Shown here piece after piece: positions 44,313 through 54,149 of a stretch of DNA of 64,000 bases (the first letter of the stretch is position 1; every line of letters begins with the position of its first letter). The stretch spans positions 9,113 to 73,112 of the forward strand of contig JAUNVA010000004.1 in NCBI GenBank assembly GCA_030537895.1. Reading direction: 5' to 3'. This DNA comes from Bowdeniella nasicola. GTDB taxonomy: Bacteria > Actinomycetota > Actinomycetes > Actinomycetales > Actinomycetaceae. The notes under the pieces are model-generated. The model searched no databases. It was not told where the DNA came from and was given only the letters and a program-made list of their open reading frames with translations. Position numbers and translations under genes: made by a program.

Positions 44313-45667
44313 GGGTGGAGCATCTCCGCCACTGCGAACGCCATCTCGAGAGACTGCTGGTGGTTCAGGCGCGGGTCCACGAGCGTCTCGTAGCGTCGGC
44401 ACAGCCCCAAGTCGTCAATCTCCTCAGAGCCGCCGAGGCACTCGGTGACGTCGTCGCCCGTGAGCTCCACATGCAGGCCGCCCGGGTTCGTTGCCGCCTC
44501 CGCGTGGGCGTCGAAGAAACCCCGAACCTCCTCGAGGATGTCCGTGAAACGGCGGGTCTTGTAGCCCGAAGAAGACGTAATCGTGTTGCCGTGCATCGGG
44601 TCGCAGATCCACGTCACCGGGCCCGCCTCCTCATGCACCTTGTGCAAGATCGGGGGCAGGACCTCACGGATCGCTGACGCGCCCATCCGCGTAATGAAGG
44701 TGAGCCGGCCCGGCTCGCCCTCGGGGTTCAACCGCTCGGCGAGGCGCAGGGCGTCGTCCGGCGTCGTCGTCGGCCCGAGTTTCACCCCGATGGGGTTACG
44801 CACACGCGAGAGCAGATCCACGTGTGCGCCGTCGATCTGGCGGGTGCGCTCACCGATCCACACGAAGTGAGCAGAACAGTTGTAGGGCTGGCCCGTACGC
44901 GAATCGATGCGCGTAAGGGCCCGCTCGTAGTCGAGCAGGAGCGCCTCGTGGGAGGAGTAGAAGTCGACGGTCTTCAGCGCTTCAAAGTCCACGCCGGCGG
45001 CCGCCATGAACCGGATCGCGCCGTCGATCTCCTGCGCGAGCTTCTCGTAGCGCTTGTAGGCGGGATTCGTCATGAACCCCTTGTTCCACTCGTGGACTCG
45101 GCGCAGGTCGGCGAACCCACCCGAGGTGAACGCCCGAATGAGATTCAACGTGGAGGCCGAAGCGTGGTAGGCCTTCAACAGACGCCACGGGTCGGGGATG
45201 CGAGATTCGGGCGTGAACGCGTGCGCGTTCACCGCCTCCCCCCGGAAGGAGGGTAGTTCGATGCCATCGCGCACCTCGGTATCCGAGGAGCGCGGCTTCG
45301 CATATTGGCCGGCCATGCGGCCCATCTTCACGATCGGGAGGGACGCCCCATAGGTGAGGACTACGGCCATCTGCAGGATCGTCATGATCTTCGCGCGAAT
45401 CCTGTCCGCGGTCGCGTCTGCGAAGCTCTCCGCGCAGTCTCCGCCCTGCAGGACGAAGGCCTCTCCCGCGGCGGCCGCGGCCATGCGCGCCTTCAGGTCA
45501 TCCGCCTCGCCGGCGAAGACGAGTGGGGGTGTCGCGGACAGTTCCTCCAGGACGTGGTTGAGCACGTCCGGATCCGGCCAGGTGGGCTGCTGGGTCGCTG
45601 GCAGGGTACGCCAGTGGTCCAGACCGTGCTGTTCAGCTGCCAGCGCATCGCTTCCTTGGGTGCTCAC
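44309..45667 (-). CDS. aroF: Class II DAHP synthase
   Basis: 452 residues. Plant/actinobacterial type II 3-deoxy-D-arabino-heptulosonate-7-phosphate synthase: [14 protein letters not shown] (metal-binding Cys), [39 protein letters not shown], and [12 protein letters not shown]. First step of the shikimate pathway. Isolated from other aro genes. Confidence 0.97.
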   Translation of the reverse strand: MSTQGSDALAAEQHGLDHWRTLPATQQPTWPDPDVLNHVLEELSATPPLVFAGEADDLKARMAAAAAGEAFVLQGGDCAESFADATADRIRAKIMTILQMAVVLTYGASLPIVKMGRMAGQYAKPRSSDTEVRDGIELPSFRGEAVNAHAFTPESRIPDPWRLLKAYHASASTLNLIRAFTSGGFADLRRVHEWNKGFMTNPAYKRYEKLAQEIDGAIRFMAAAGVDFEALKTVDFYSSHEALLLDYERALTRIDSRTGQPYNCSAHFVWIGERTRQIDGAHVDLLSRVRNPIGVKLGPTTTPDDALRLAERLNPEGEPGRLTFITRMGASAIREVLPPILHKVHEEAGPVTWICDPMHGNTITSSSGYKTRRFTDILEEVRGFFDAHAEAATNPGGLHVELTGDDVTECLGGSEEIDDLGLCRRYETLVDPRLNHQQSLEMAFAVAEMLHP

Positions 45668-45765
45668 CGCAGTCCTTTCCTGTCTCTTTGGGCGAATGGT
45701 CCCTCCAGTATGGACTACCGCCCGACATCTGGACCCGTGCTCGCCACCACCTGGGACAAGAATGG

Positions 45766-45800
45766 GCCCGGCCCGGACCCCGTAGGGATCCGGGCCGGGC
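45766..45800 (-). terminator. Terminator after the DUF11 adhesin gene
   Basis: 12-bp perfect stem GCCCGGCCCGGA/TCCGGGCCGGGC with an 11-base loop that can itself fold by CCC-GGG pairing, 17 bases past the adhesin stop. Confidence 0.75.
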
Positions 45801-45817
45801 GGCGCTTCTCGGTGCGC

Positions 45818-48800
45818 TTAGCGGTGGGCCGCCAGCTGGCGCCGGGTCGCGGCGAGCAGTCCACCTGCCATTACGAGGGCCAGTGCGAGGCCGGTCGTGG
45901 CCCCCGCATTCGAGCCCGTGATTGGCAGGTCCGGCGACGCCGGGGGCGTCGGCTGGATCGGTCCGCTGGCCACGGCAGCGTTGTTATCCGCGTCGGGGTC
46001 CGGCGTATCCGACGTGACGGACACCGTGTTGGTGAGTTCTCCCGTGGCGTCCTCGGGGAGGTCACCCTTCACCGTGAGCGAGTAGTTCTCCCCCGGTGCG
46101 AACGTGTCAAACACGCAGGTGAGGGTCCTTCCCTTAACCTCGCAGGCATTGCCGTCCTCGGAGACCACCACATTGGCGACGTGCTCGGGGAGCTCGTCGC
46201 TCACGATGACGTTCGTGGCGCTCGAGGGCCCCGCGGACGTCACCGTGATCTCCCACGCCACTGCCTCACCGGCCTTCGCCGCACCGATCTGTTTCTTGGT
46301 CACCGCCAGATCAGCAACCGGCGTCGTGGGCACGCTCACCGTCGCCGCGTTGTTCGACTCGTCCGGGTCGGGCGTATCCGAGGAGACACTCACCTGGTTG
46401 GTGAGTTCTCCGCTGGCGGCGTGATCGAGATCGGCGTACACGACGAGCGAGTAGGTGGCGCCGGGTTTGAAGACGTCGAACCCACACGTGAGAGTGCGTC
46501 CCTGCACCCCGCAGGCGTCGCCGTCCTGGGAAAGCGTCGCATTGGCGACGTGCTCGGGTAGTTCGTCACTCACCACGACGTTCGTAGCACTCGACGGACC
46601 GAGCGAGGACACCGTGATCTCCCAGGCCACCGTCGTGCCTGGCGTCGCAGGCCCCACGGCTGTCTTCAGGACAACGAGGTCGGCTTCGGGCGTCATCGGA
46701 TCACTCGCTATCGCGGTGTTGTTTGACTCATCCGGATCCGGTGTATCCGACGTGATACTCGCCTGGTTGGTGAGCTCGCCGGAGGCCCCCGGCTCGAGGT
46801 CGCCGGTCACTAGAACGGAATAGTCGTCACTGGGATCGAACGCGTCCCACGTGCAGGTGACGGCGCCGTCCGCCACGCGGCAGGCATCGCCATCCTGAGT
46901 CAGGCTCACGTTCGTGACGCCAGCCGGCAGCGGATCGGTCACGACGACGTTCGTCGCCGTCGACGGGCCCGCGGATCCAACCGAGATTTCCCAGCTCACC
47001 GGCTCGCCTGGTGTGGCCGGGCTGGCGAGCTCCTTGAAGACCATCAGGTCAGCCGAGGGGGTCAACGGGCTGACCGCGATCGCAGAGTTGTTCTCCTCGT
47101 TCGGATCGGACGTCGCCGAGGTGACGTCCACCGTGTTGGTCAGTTCGCCACGTGCCGCGGCATCGAGGTCCCCGGTGACGTTCACCGTGTATGTCTGCCC
47201 CGGGGCAAACGCCTCGAACGTGCACTCCAGCGCGGCGCCGTCGAGGGCACAGGCCGAGCCGTCCTGCGCGAGCGTCGCGTTTTTGACGCTTGCGGGCAGT
47301 TCGTCGGAGATCCGCACGTCGGTCGCCGTCGAGGGGCCCGTCGAGGAGAGTGTGATCTCCCAGGTGACGGGCTCGCCCGGCGTGGCACCACCGACGAGCG
47401 TCTTGGTGATCGCGAGGTCCGCCGATGGCGCGGGAGTCCCCGTCGCCGAGGCCGTGTTGTTCGTGCCGTCCGGATCGGTCACCGCGGATCCGACCGTGAC
47501 GGCGTTCGTCACGTCCTTGGTCACGGACGGGTTCAGGGTTCCCGTGATTGTCACGGTCGCGCTGGCTCCGCTGGGCAGGCGGCCCGCCGCGCAGAACACC
47601 TCCCGATCATCAGTGATCGTGCACTCGACGTCGCCGGAAGTGTCGGGGCTCTCGATGCTGGCCTCGAGACCGGTGATCTCCTCGGGCACAGTGTCATCGA
47701 CCTGTACCTTCGGGGCGTCCGACGGGCCGTTGTTGGTGACGACCACCGTGTAGGAGACCTTTTCGCCCGGGACGAGCGGGTTGGTATCCAAGGTCTTGGT
47801 CACCGACAGGTCGGCACGCTTGAGCACCCTCGCGCTCGCCTCTCCCGTGTTATTGTCCGGGTTCGGGTCGGGGGTGTCACTTGCGACGTCGACAGTATTG
47901 GCGATCGTGGTGCCCGCATAGTCGGCATCCACCATCGTGTCGACCTCGATCACGACGGCTCCGAAGTAGACGTCGCCCAGTGCACAGTCAATCGTTTGAC
48001 CGGTCGCGGTGCATGCGTCGGAGTCATCTGCTGCCGGACGAAGGGTCAGACCATCGGGGAGCGTGTCGATGACGTGCACATTGCGCGCGACCGACGGTCC
48101 ATCATTCATCACCACGATCTTCCAGGTGGCCGGCTCGCCCGCCAGCACCACGTCTGGTGTGACGCTCTTGGTAATCGAGACATCCGCGGCGGTCGACACC
48201 GATACCGGGGCCTCGCTGGCGTTGTTGTCCGGATTGGGGTCCGGAGTCGTGGAGGAGGCGCTCGCACCGTTGGTGAAGCTCGTTGCCGTCGATTCCGGCG
48301 GGACGCCAAGCGTCACCGTCGGGGCAGCGTTCTCGCCCGAGGAAAGGTCACCAAGGGCGCAGGTAATCGTCTGATCCTCGACGGAGCAGCGGTCATCGGC
48401 GGTGACGAATTCCATGCCATCGGGGATCGTATCGGTCACCGTCACGGCTTCGGCGGTCGAGGGACCAAGGTTGCGGGTGGTGAGCGTGTAGGTCACGACC
48501 TCGCCGGCCTTGATCTCGGTGCGGTCGGTGCTCTTCACGAGCTCGACATCCGCCTTATCCTCGACGTTCGTCGTGATGCTCGAGGCATTGTTGTCCGTCG
48601 TGGGATCCTCCGTATCGGAGGACACACTCGCGCTATTCGTCACCGAATCAGCGACATCCGGATGAACGTCCACCGCGATCGCAATCTCCCTGGTGAGGTT
48701 CGGGCCGATCGAGGCGAAGGTGCAGGTCACCGTCTGGTCCTCGATGGCACACTCGCCACCGGCGGCGTCGGCCGAGGTCGGGGTGAGTCCCGCGGGCATC

Positions 48801-51800
48801 TCGTCGACGACAACGGCGTTAACCGCCGTCGCGGGACCGTTGTTCGTCACGGCCACCGTATAGGTTCCGGTGGAACCGGACACGAGTGGGTCGGGCTCGA
48901 CACTCTTCACCACCGCCAGGTCCGCGCGCGCTTCGACGTTTGAGGAGAAGCTCGCCGTGTTGTCCCCAGTCTTGTCAGGGTCTTCCGGCGTGCTCGAGCT
49001 GACCGAGACGGAGTTCTCGAGGGTCGAGCCGGGCTTCGTGTCCGGCGCCACGTCACCCGTGATGGTGACGGTTGCGCTCGCACCTGCCCCGAGGCTCGCG
49101 AGGGCGCAGTCGACCGCGGAGGTGCCGGACGCCTCACAGGTGACGCCGTCTTCGCTCGTGGAGCCCGTGTAGGTGATGGATGCGGGCAGCGTGTCAACGA
49201 CGCTCACCTCGCGCGCCACTGACGGGCCCGCGTTTGTGATGGTGATCTCCCAGCTCGCGGGCTCACCGGCGGAGACCGTCGCTGAGCCTGTCTTGGTGAC
49301 CGACAGATCGGCCATCTGGCGGACGCCGATCCGGTGGCGATCCGCGTTGTTGGAGGGTGAGGGGTCGTTCGTGTCGCTGCTCGCGGACGCGTCGTTCACG
49401 AGCTCATCACCGGTGAAGGATTCGGCCACGGTACCGCTCACGGTCACCGTCACGGTGCCGGAGGCGGCCAGGGTGTCGAAGGCGCACGAGACCTCCGTCG
49501 CTGACGCGTCACAGCTCCCTGCCGTAGACGAGACGGACACGCCGCTCACGCCGTCGGGAATCGAATCGGTGAGGCTGGCATTGATGGCATCCGAGGGGCC
49601 GTCATTGGTGACGTCGATCGTCCAGGTGACCGGCTCCCCCGCGATGATCTGGTCGGGGCCGCTCTTCGCCACCCGGATATCCGCGTCGGCATCGGTCACG
49701 AGTTCGCTCGTGGCGCTATTGTTCCCAGGATCTGGATCCGGAGTGGAGGAATCGACGCTCGCCGTATTCGTCACCGACGTGTCGTCTGCGACGTCGGCAT
49801 GCAGCCGCACGGTAATGACCACGCTCGCCGAATCGGAGGCCGCAACCGTGCCCATCTGGCAGGTCACGGTGTCGGATGAGGCGCTGCATCCGCTCGCCGG
49901 CTCGGCGGAGATGTAATCGACCTCAGCCGGCAGCGTGTCGGTGATGACAACGTCCCTCGCATCCGAGGTCCCGAGGTTCGTGGTCTTCAGCGTGTAGGTG
50001 AACGTGTCACCGGCGACGGCGGGGCTCGAGGTTTTCTCGATCTTCAGGTCCGCCGAGGTCGCGACCGTGTCGGTCGCTGTGGCGGTGTCATTACCCGGAT
50101 TTGGATCGTTCGTCTCAGAGGAGACACTCGCCGTGTTGGATAGCTCCCCGATCGCGTCGGTCCGCACATCCGCACTCACCGTGATGGTTTCGCTTGCTCC
50201 CACGGCGAGGGAATCCAGCACGCACGTGAGGTCGTTGCCCTCCGTGGTGCATGTGCTCACCCCCGCGGAGGCGGACACGTTGGTGAGGCTGTCCGGTGCG
50301 TTGTCGCTCACGCTCAGCCCGGTCGCCTGGGAGGGGCCATCGTTCGTGACGACGATGTCGTATGTCACCGGCAGTCCCGCCTGGACGGGGCTCGTGGTCG
50401 TACGCTTCTCGATACGCAAGTCCGCCTGCGGCTCGGTAGGCGTGACGGAAGCCACCGCCGTGTTGTTGTCCTTGTTCGGATCTGGAGTCTTGCTTCCGAC
50501 ATTCGCGGAGTTCTCCACCGGATCCGTCTCGGTCCAGGCCTCGTCGAGGCGGGCGGTCACGGTCACGCTGACGCTGCTGTCCGGGGCGAGGTCCCCCACC
50601 GAGCACGTCACATCATTGCCGCTGTTCGTGCACTGATCGTCGAGTTCGGTGATGGTGAAGCCCTGGGGCAACGTATCCGCGATCGTCACGTCCTTGGCTG
50701 AGGACGGGCCAGCGTTGGTCCCCGTGAGGGTCCAGGTGGTGGTCTCACCGGGTGCGATCGCTGCGGGGTCCACACTCTTGGTGAGCGAGAGGTCCGCCGA
50801 CCGCTTGAGCGGCGTAGAGAAGCTCGAGGAATTGTTGTCGCCGTCCGGGTCTGGGGTCGAGGAGGAGACCGACGCACTATTCGCGAGGGAGTCCGCGGTC
50901 GCATCCGGGCTTACCTGTGCCGTGACCGCGATTGGCACCTCGGCATCGAGTTCAACCGTCCCAAGATCACAGCTCAGGTCCTGGCCGTCGGCGCTGCATT
51001 CGGCTCCCGCCGCGGAGACGAAGGTGACGTCGTCGGGCAGGGTATCTGTGACGACGACATCGTCCGCCTTGCGCGGACCATCATTGCGGACCGTAAGGGT
51101 CCACTCGATCTGCTCGCCCGCCGCGATCGAATCTGGGCCGCTCTTCACGATGGAGACGTCCGCGAGGGAGGCAACGGGAGTATCCACGCCGTTGGAGGAC
51201 ATGGACTGCTTTTTGCCGGTGGTCTTTTCGGTGTAGGAGACGTCCGCTTTATTCGCCAAGGTCGTGTCGGCGGCCGGATTTTCGACCTTCACGCGGAAGG
51301 TGACCGTAGCCGACCCGGTCGTGGTAATCGTGCCACCGTCGGTCTCGTTTGCGCCCTCCCCGATCCGGACGGTCAGCTTCCCATCGCTGTAGTCACCGAC
51401 ATCGTCGCCGACGTCGTCGGTTGCGGGAACCAGAGCGCCGCCATTCACCGCGGTCTTCAACGTCCCCGGAATGAAGGTGGCGCCGCTAGGAACGAGATCC
51501 GTCAGCACGGTGTTGACCGCAGAGTCCTGCCCAGTGTTAGACACCGCGATCGAGTACTCGAGCACATCGCCCACCGCCGCGGGATCGTTACCCGCCAGGT
51601 TCTTCACCGTCTTGACGGGCTTAATCTCGGGGACGTACAGATCGATCTGGGTGGTCAGTGCCGTGGGATAGTACCAGTCGCCTCCCGTACCGAACGTCAG
51701 ATCCATCTTCGTCGCGCTGTTCTTCAGGATTCCCGAGGCATCGAAGGTCTTCGCGTCCACCGCGATCGTATTGATGTCATTCGGGTTCCGGTCGGTACGG

Positions 51801-52681
51801 GACTCGCCCAGCGCCCCCGTCTTGGAGTTAAAGAAGTTCGTCGTGGGGCTCAGGTCATCGCCAATCCGCTGGCCATCGACCTCGAAGTAGTCATTGCGGT
51901 AACCCGGATCACCCTCGTACGCGATGACGCCGACTTCCGCCTTGACGATTCCTTCCGGGGGAGCCCGGAAGCCCTCGACCGTCGTCGTCACTTCGGGGCC
52001 GCTGATCTGCTTATAGCCCGAATAGACGCGAAGGTCCCGCATGGGAAGTGCGGGGTCCTCGTACACGACCACGAGGGACCAACCCGCGTAGCCGTCCGCT
52101 TGTTCGTGTGTGAAGACGTCGGCCCCCCAATAGTCGCCAGCCCCGGCGGCCTTCACGAGTTCTGTGACGTCCGCGTTCGCCGAGTAGTGCGAGCCCGTCT
52201 CGAAGAACTCCGTCGCGGTCACGGACTCGTAGGCCCCGCCTGGGGTCTTGAACTTCATCGTCCTGGCCGCGGGAATGTCCTTCGGACGCTTCACCCCACT
52301 CGCCTTATTGGCGCGCGCCCCCCAAAACAGGCGGGCGTGCAGGACGGTGGCCCCATCCGTCATCGCGAGCGACGCCATGCTCGAATTGGAGGTTGACGGA
52401 TCATTGTCGACATCCAACTCGACCATGTCGACGTTGTTGTTGTTGTATTTGCTATCCGGATTCGTGAGCAGATCCCGACACTTCTTATTCGTCCTATCAC
52501 AGGTCATCAACGTATTGCCGTTGATCGTGACGGCGCCGTTCGTCTGGGTGGAATACACCTCCCTAAAGTTCTGATACGTCGCTGCCATAGCCGGCAGAGC
52601 GAGGAACGATAGGAACATCGTTCCCACCAGAGCGAGGACAGCGGTGATGGCCGCGATCTTCGAAAAGCGAGTGGCGTACAT
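45818..52681 (-). CDS. Giant LPXTG-anchored surface protein with about 15 DUF11 repeats
   Basis: 2287 residues. A signal peptide (IAAITAVLALVGTMFLSFLA...AMAA) and AAGGA ahead of the ATG open the gene. An N-terminal non-repeat region (about 35-350) follows, then tandem DUF11 (conserved repeat) domains of about 110-125 residues. The first is divergent; fourteen more start with AD-[LVI]-x3-K and end near DPDPxNN. At the C-terminus are the sortase motif LPITG (residues 2252-2256, bases 45914-45928), a hydrophobic helix and the basic tail RRQLAAHR. Most repeats carry a Cys pair 7-10 residues apart (e.g. CSVEDQTITC, CAIEDQTVTC), probably disulfides. No sortase is in the window. An adhesin or stalk role is inferred. 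Confidence 0.93.
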   Translation of the reverse strand: MYATRFSKIAAITAVLALVGTMFLSFLALPAMAATYQNFREVYSTQTNGAVTINGNTLMTCDRTNKKCRDLLTNPDSKYNNNNVDMVELDVDNDPSTSNSSMASLAMTDGATVLHARLFWGARANKASGVKRPKDIPAARTMKFKTPGGAYESVTATEFFETGSHYSANADVTELVKAAGAGDYWGADVFTHEQADGYAGWSLVVVYEDPALPMRDLRVYSGYKQISGPEVTTTVEGFRAPPEGIVKAEVGVIAYEGDPGYRNDYFEVDGQRIGDDLSPTTNFFNSKTGALGESRTDRNPNDINTIAVDAKTFDASGILKNSATKMDLTFGTGGDWYYPTALTTQIDLYVPEIKPVKTVKNLAGNDPAAVGDVLEYSIAVSNTGQDSAVNTVLTDLVPSGATFIPGTLKTAVNGGALVPATDDVGDDVGDYSDGKLTVRIGEGANETDGGTITTTGSATVTFRVKVENPAADTTLANKADVSYTEKTTGKKQSMSSNGVDTPVASLADVSIVKSGPDSIAAGEQIEWTLTVRNDGPRKADDVVVTDTLPDDVTFVSAAGAECSADGQDLSCDLGTVELDAEVPIAVTAQVSPDATADSLANSASVSSSTPDPDGDNNSSSFSTPLKRSADLSLTKSVDPAAIAPGETTTWTLTGTNAGPSSAKDVTIADTLPQGFTITELDDQCTNSGNDVTCSVGDLAPDSSVSVTVTARLDEAWTETDPVENSANVGSKTPDPNKDNNTAVASVTPTEPQADLRIEKRTTTSPVQAGLPVTYDIVVTNDGPSQATGLSVSDNAPDSLTNVSASAGVSTCTTEGNDLTCVLDSLAVGASETITVSADVRTDAIGELSNTASVSSETNDPNPGNDTATATDTVATSADLKIEKTSSPAVAGDTFTYTLKTTNLGTSDARDVVITDTLPAEVDYISAEPASGCSASSDTVTCQMGTVAASDSASVVITVRLHADVADDTSVTNTASVDSSTPDPDPGNNSATSELVTDADADIRVAKSGPDQIIAGEPVTWTIDVTNDGPSDAINASLTDSIPDGVSGVSVSSTAGSCDASATEVSCAFDTLAASGTVTVTVSGTVAESFTGDELVNDASASSDTNDPSPSNNADRHRIGVRQMADLSVTKTGSATVSAGEPASWEITITNAGPSVAREVSVVDTLPASITYTGSTSEDGVTCEASGTSAVDCALASLGAGASATVTITGDVAPDTKPGSTLENSVSVSSSTPEDPDKTGDNTASFSSNVEARADLAVVKSVEPDPLVSGSTGTYTVAVTNNGPATAVNAVVVDEMPAGLTPTSADAAGGECAIEDQTVTCTFASIGPNLTREIAIAVDVHPDVADSVTNSASVSSDTEDPTTDNNASSITTNVEDKADVELVKSTDRTEIKAGEVVTYTLTTRNLGPSTAEAVTVTDTIPDGMEFVTADDRCSVEDQTITCALGDLSSGENAAPTVTLGVPPESTATSFTNGASASSTTPDPNPDNNASEAPVSVSTAADVSITKSVTPDVVLAGEPATWKIVVMNDGPSVARNVHVIDTLPDGLTLRPAADDSDACTATGQTIDCALGDVYFGAVVIEVDTMVDADYAGTTIANTVDVASDTPDPNPDNNTGEASARVLKRADLSVTKTLDTNPLVPGEKVSYTVVVTNNGPSDAPKVQVDDTVPEEITGLEASIESPDTSGDVECTITDDREVFCAAGRLPSGASATVTITGTLNPSVTKDVTNAVTVGSAVTDPDGTNNTASATGTPAPSADLAITKTLVGGATPGEPVTWEITLSSTGPSTATDVRISDELPASVKNATLAQDGSACALDGAALECTFEAFAPGQTYTVNVTGDLDAAARGELTNTVDVTSATSDPNEENNSAIAVSPLTPSADLMVFKELASPATPGEPVSWEISVGSAGPSTATNVVVTDPLPAGVTNVSLTQDGDACRVADGAVTCTWDAFDPSDDYSVLVTGDLEPGASGELTNQASITSDTPDPDESNNTAIASDPMTPEADLVVLKTAVGPATPGTTVAWEITVSSLGPSSATNVVVSDELPEHVANATLSQDGDACGVQGRTLTCGFDVFKPGATYSLVVYADLDHAASGELTNQVSVSSDTPDPDESNNAATVSVPTTPVADLAVTKKQIGAAKAGEAVAWEITVTSAGPSSATNVIVSDELPEHVANVVVSEDGNACEVKGRTLTCVFDTFAPGENYSLTVKGDLPEDATGELTNTVSVTSDTPDPDADNNAAVASGPIQPTPPASPDLPITGSNAGATTGLALALVMAGGLLAATRRQLAAHR
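46000..47440 (-). repeat. Four closely related DUF11 repeats (12-15)
   Basis: The last four repeats share a distinct subfamily pattern: a start like ADLxVxKxxxxxATPGEPVxWEI, then GPSTATNV, then D/N-AC-x7-LTC and the end GELTNxVSVTSDTPDPDxxNN. Their mutual similarity is clearly higher than to repeats 2-11, indicating recent duplication. Confidence 0.75.
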
Positions 52682-53046
52682 GGAGGTCCTTGCGCGAGGG
52701 GGATGGGGTGAGTCAACGTTGTCAGAAGACCGAATTGATTTTCAGCTTACAGGCTACGGCGTCATGGAGTCCCGACCCACAAGATCGCAAGATTAAGAAT
52801 GCGGGTTCCAGGAGATCCAGTCTGAGCCGCTGGATTACCCCCCCAGTTAATCAAATTGAGACTCGCGCCACAGGCGTATCGTCCCAATGCTCGCCCCCCG
52901 TGCCGCGCCTGACGAATGGGGCGCATTCGCCCGCTCGGTACTTCTTGGGCAGTCTCTCGACAGTGCTCAATTCGGAGGGTCCGTGGCTAAAAGAATGGCT
53001 AAAAGAGGCCGATATGTCCGTTTCCCGCCTCCGCCCCGAAAAGCAG
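52682..53046. other. Upstream region of the adhesin gene
   Basis: About 365 bases, somewhat richer in A+T than average. Contains the 11-bp direct repeat at 52984-53006. No gene or confident promoter recognised. Confidence 0.5.
52984..53006. repeat. Direct repeat TGGCTAAAAGA x2, 12-bp period
   Basis: Two exact copies of TGGCTAAAAGA separated by one A, close to one helical turn apart, upstream of the adhesin gene. Could be an activator site; no family recognised. Confidence 0.5.
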
Positions 53047-53073
53047 AAAACCCGCATAATCATGCGGGTTTTT
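53047..53073 (-). terminator. Rho-independent terminator after tRNA-Thr
   Basis: AAAACCCGCAT-4-ATGCGGGTTTT: an 11-bp stem with U-tract in the direction of tRNA-Thr transcription, 5 bases beyond its 3' end. T-tracts exist on both strands. Confidence 0.88.
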
Positions 53074-53078
53074 GCCGG

Positions 53079-53151
53079 AGCCACCTAGGAGACTCGAACT
53101 CCTGACCTACTGTTTACAAGACAGTTGCTCTACCAACTGAGCTAAGGTGGC
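53079..53151 (-). tRNA. tRNA-Thr(TGT)
   Basis: 73-nt minus-strand cloverleaf with acceptor GCCACCT/AGGTGGC, D-arm TAGCTCAGTTGGTAGAGCA, anticodon stem-loop ACTGT-CTTGTAA-ACAGT (anticodon TGT, reading ACA) and T-arm AGGAGTTCGAGTCTCCT. Discriminator U; CCA not encoded. Confidence 0.96.
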
Positions 53152-53217
53152 GAGGCGCCGCAGCCAGGTCGTGGCCGGCGCAGCGAGGCCGCGTGGGCGG
53201 CCCCGCCTCGACCGATC

Positions 53218-54090
53218 TTACGGTGCCGAGTCCAGGCGTGCCATGATTGCGGACTTCAGCGCCTCCGCATTGGGCCCCCACTCCTCGGGAGGGATCGGTT
53301 CACCGTTGACCACCGGGTTGGGTGTCCCACGCCACCCCGTCGCGCCATATGCCTCGGTAGCGGCCTTGGCCACGCGCGGAACAGAGCCGTCCTTGATCTG
53401 TTGGACCAACTCATCCTCCACTCCCGCCGTGGCGGCGGCGTCGGCGAGTTCGATCGAGCCGGGCGGCGGGCCCTGCATGCCGGCAATCCCGAACTGGTGC
53501 CACAGGTTGTAGAAGGCGTCACCCACCTCACTCAGGATCTCCGGTTGGCTCTGGGCGATGGCGAAGTAGGCGTCCAGAGCACGCGAGGAAAAGTCGGAGT
53601 AATCGTCGCTGCGATCGAGGATCGCGACCGGGTGCATCACGAGTGAGATCACGCCGGACTCGGCGAGGCTCTGGAGCATGGGGAGGCGTTCGCGATCGAA
53701 GTCGTAGCAGTGCGGGCACGCGAAATCTGCGTAGAGCTCCACGACCGGAGCCCCCTCATTGGCGGTGTTCGGCTCGAGGCTCGATCCCATGGCGATCGCT
53801 CCCGGCGCACCCGCCTGATAGGTGTCAATCGGTGAGAGGTTAGTGGTGATTTCCTCTCCCGTCAGGGGGATCTCCTGCCCCGCGGCGGGCCCCTGAGGCT
53901 TCTCCTTCGCGTTCGCGAGCACAAACGCGATAACGGCGACGACGACCACGAGGAGCGCCACGATGCCGCCGACGGTGATGAGTCGTACCCGCTTGCGGCG
54001 GGCTTCTTCTTCCGCCTTGATACGGGCCGCTTCGGCTCGGGCAGCTTCGCGCCGCTCTGCCTTCGTCGGCTTGGGATCGTTCGTTGCCAT
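53218..54090 (-). CDS. DsbA/MdbA-like membrane thiol-disulfide oxidoreductase
   Basis: 290 residues from ATG 54090, with AGGAG 6 bases ahead. Charged cytoplasmic N-terminus (KAERREAARAEAARIKAEEEARRKR), one membrane helix (about 36-60), linker, then a thioredoxin-fold DsbA domain. The active site is Cys125-Pro-His-Cys128 in ADFACPHCYDFD and the cis-Pro loop is GTPNPVV. CPHC is the motif of oxidising DsbA enzymes and of MdbA in Actinomyces, which oxidises pilin cysteines. It shares direction with the kinase 59 bases upstream. The neighbouring adhesin with about a dozen Cys pairs is an obvious candidate client. No VKOR/DsbB partner is in the window. Confidence 0.9.
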   Translation of the reverse strand: MATNDPKPTKAERREAARAEAARIKAEEEARRKRVRLITVGGIVALLVVVVAVIAFVLANAKEKPQGPAAGQEIPLTGEEITTNLSPIDTYQAGAPGAIAMGSSLEPNTANEGAPVVELYADFACPHCYDFDRERLPMLQSLAESGVISLVMHPVAILDRSDDYSDFSSRALDAYFAIAQSQPEILSEVGDAFYNLWHQFGIAGMQGPPPGSIELADAAATAGVEDELVQQIKDGSVPRVAKAATEAYGATGWRGTPNPVVNGEPIPPEEWGPNAEALKSAIMARLDSAP

Positions 54091-54149
54091 CGAATCTCCT
54101 GTACACACTGGACAGCCGCCATCGGTCAGCGGGCGGCATTGTCCCGAGT

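Noticed and set aside
45818..52681. CRISPR-like or satellite repeat array
   Set aside because: The periodicity is about 350 bases, lies in one open reading frame and encodes DUF11 domains. No short identical repeats with unique spacers.
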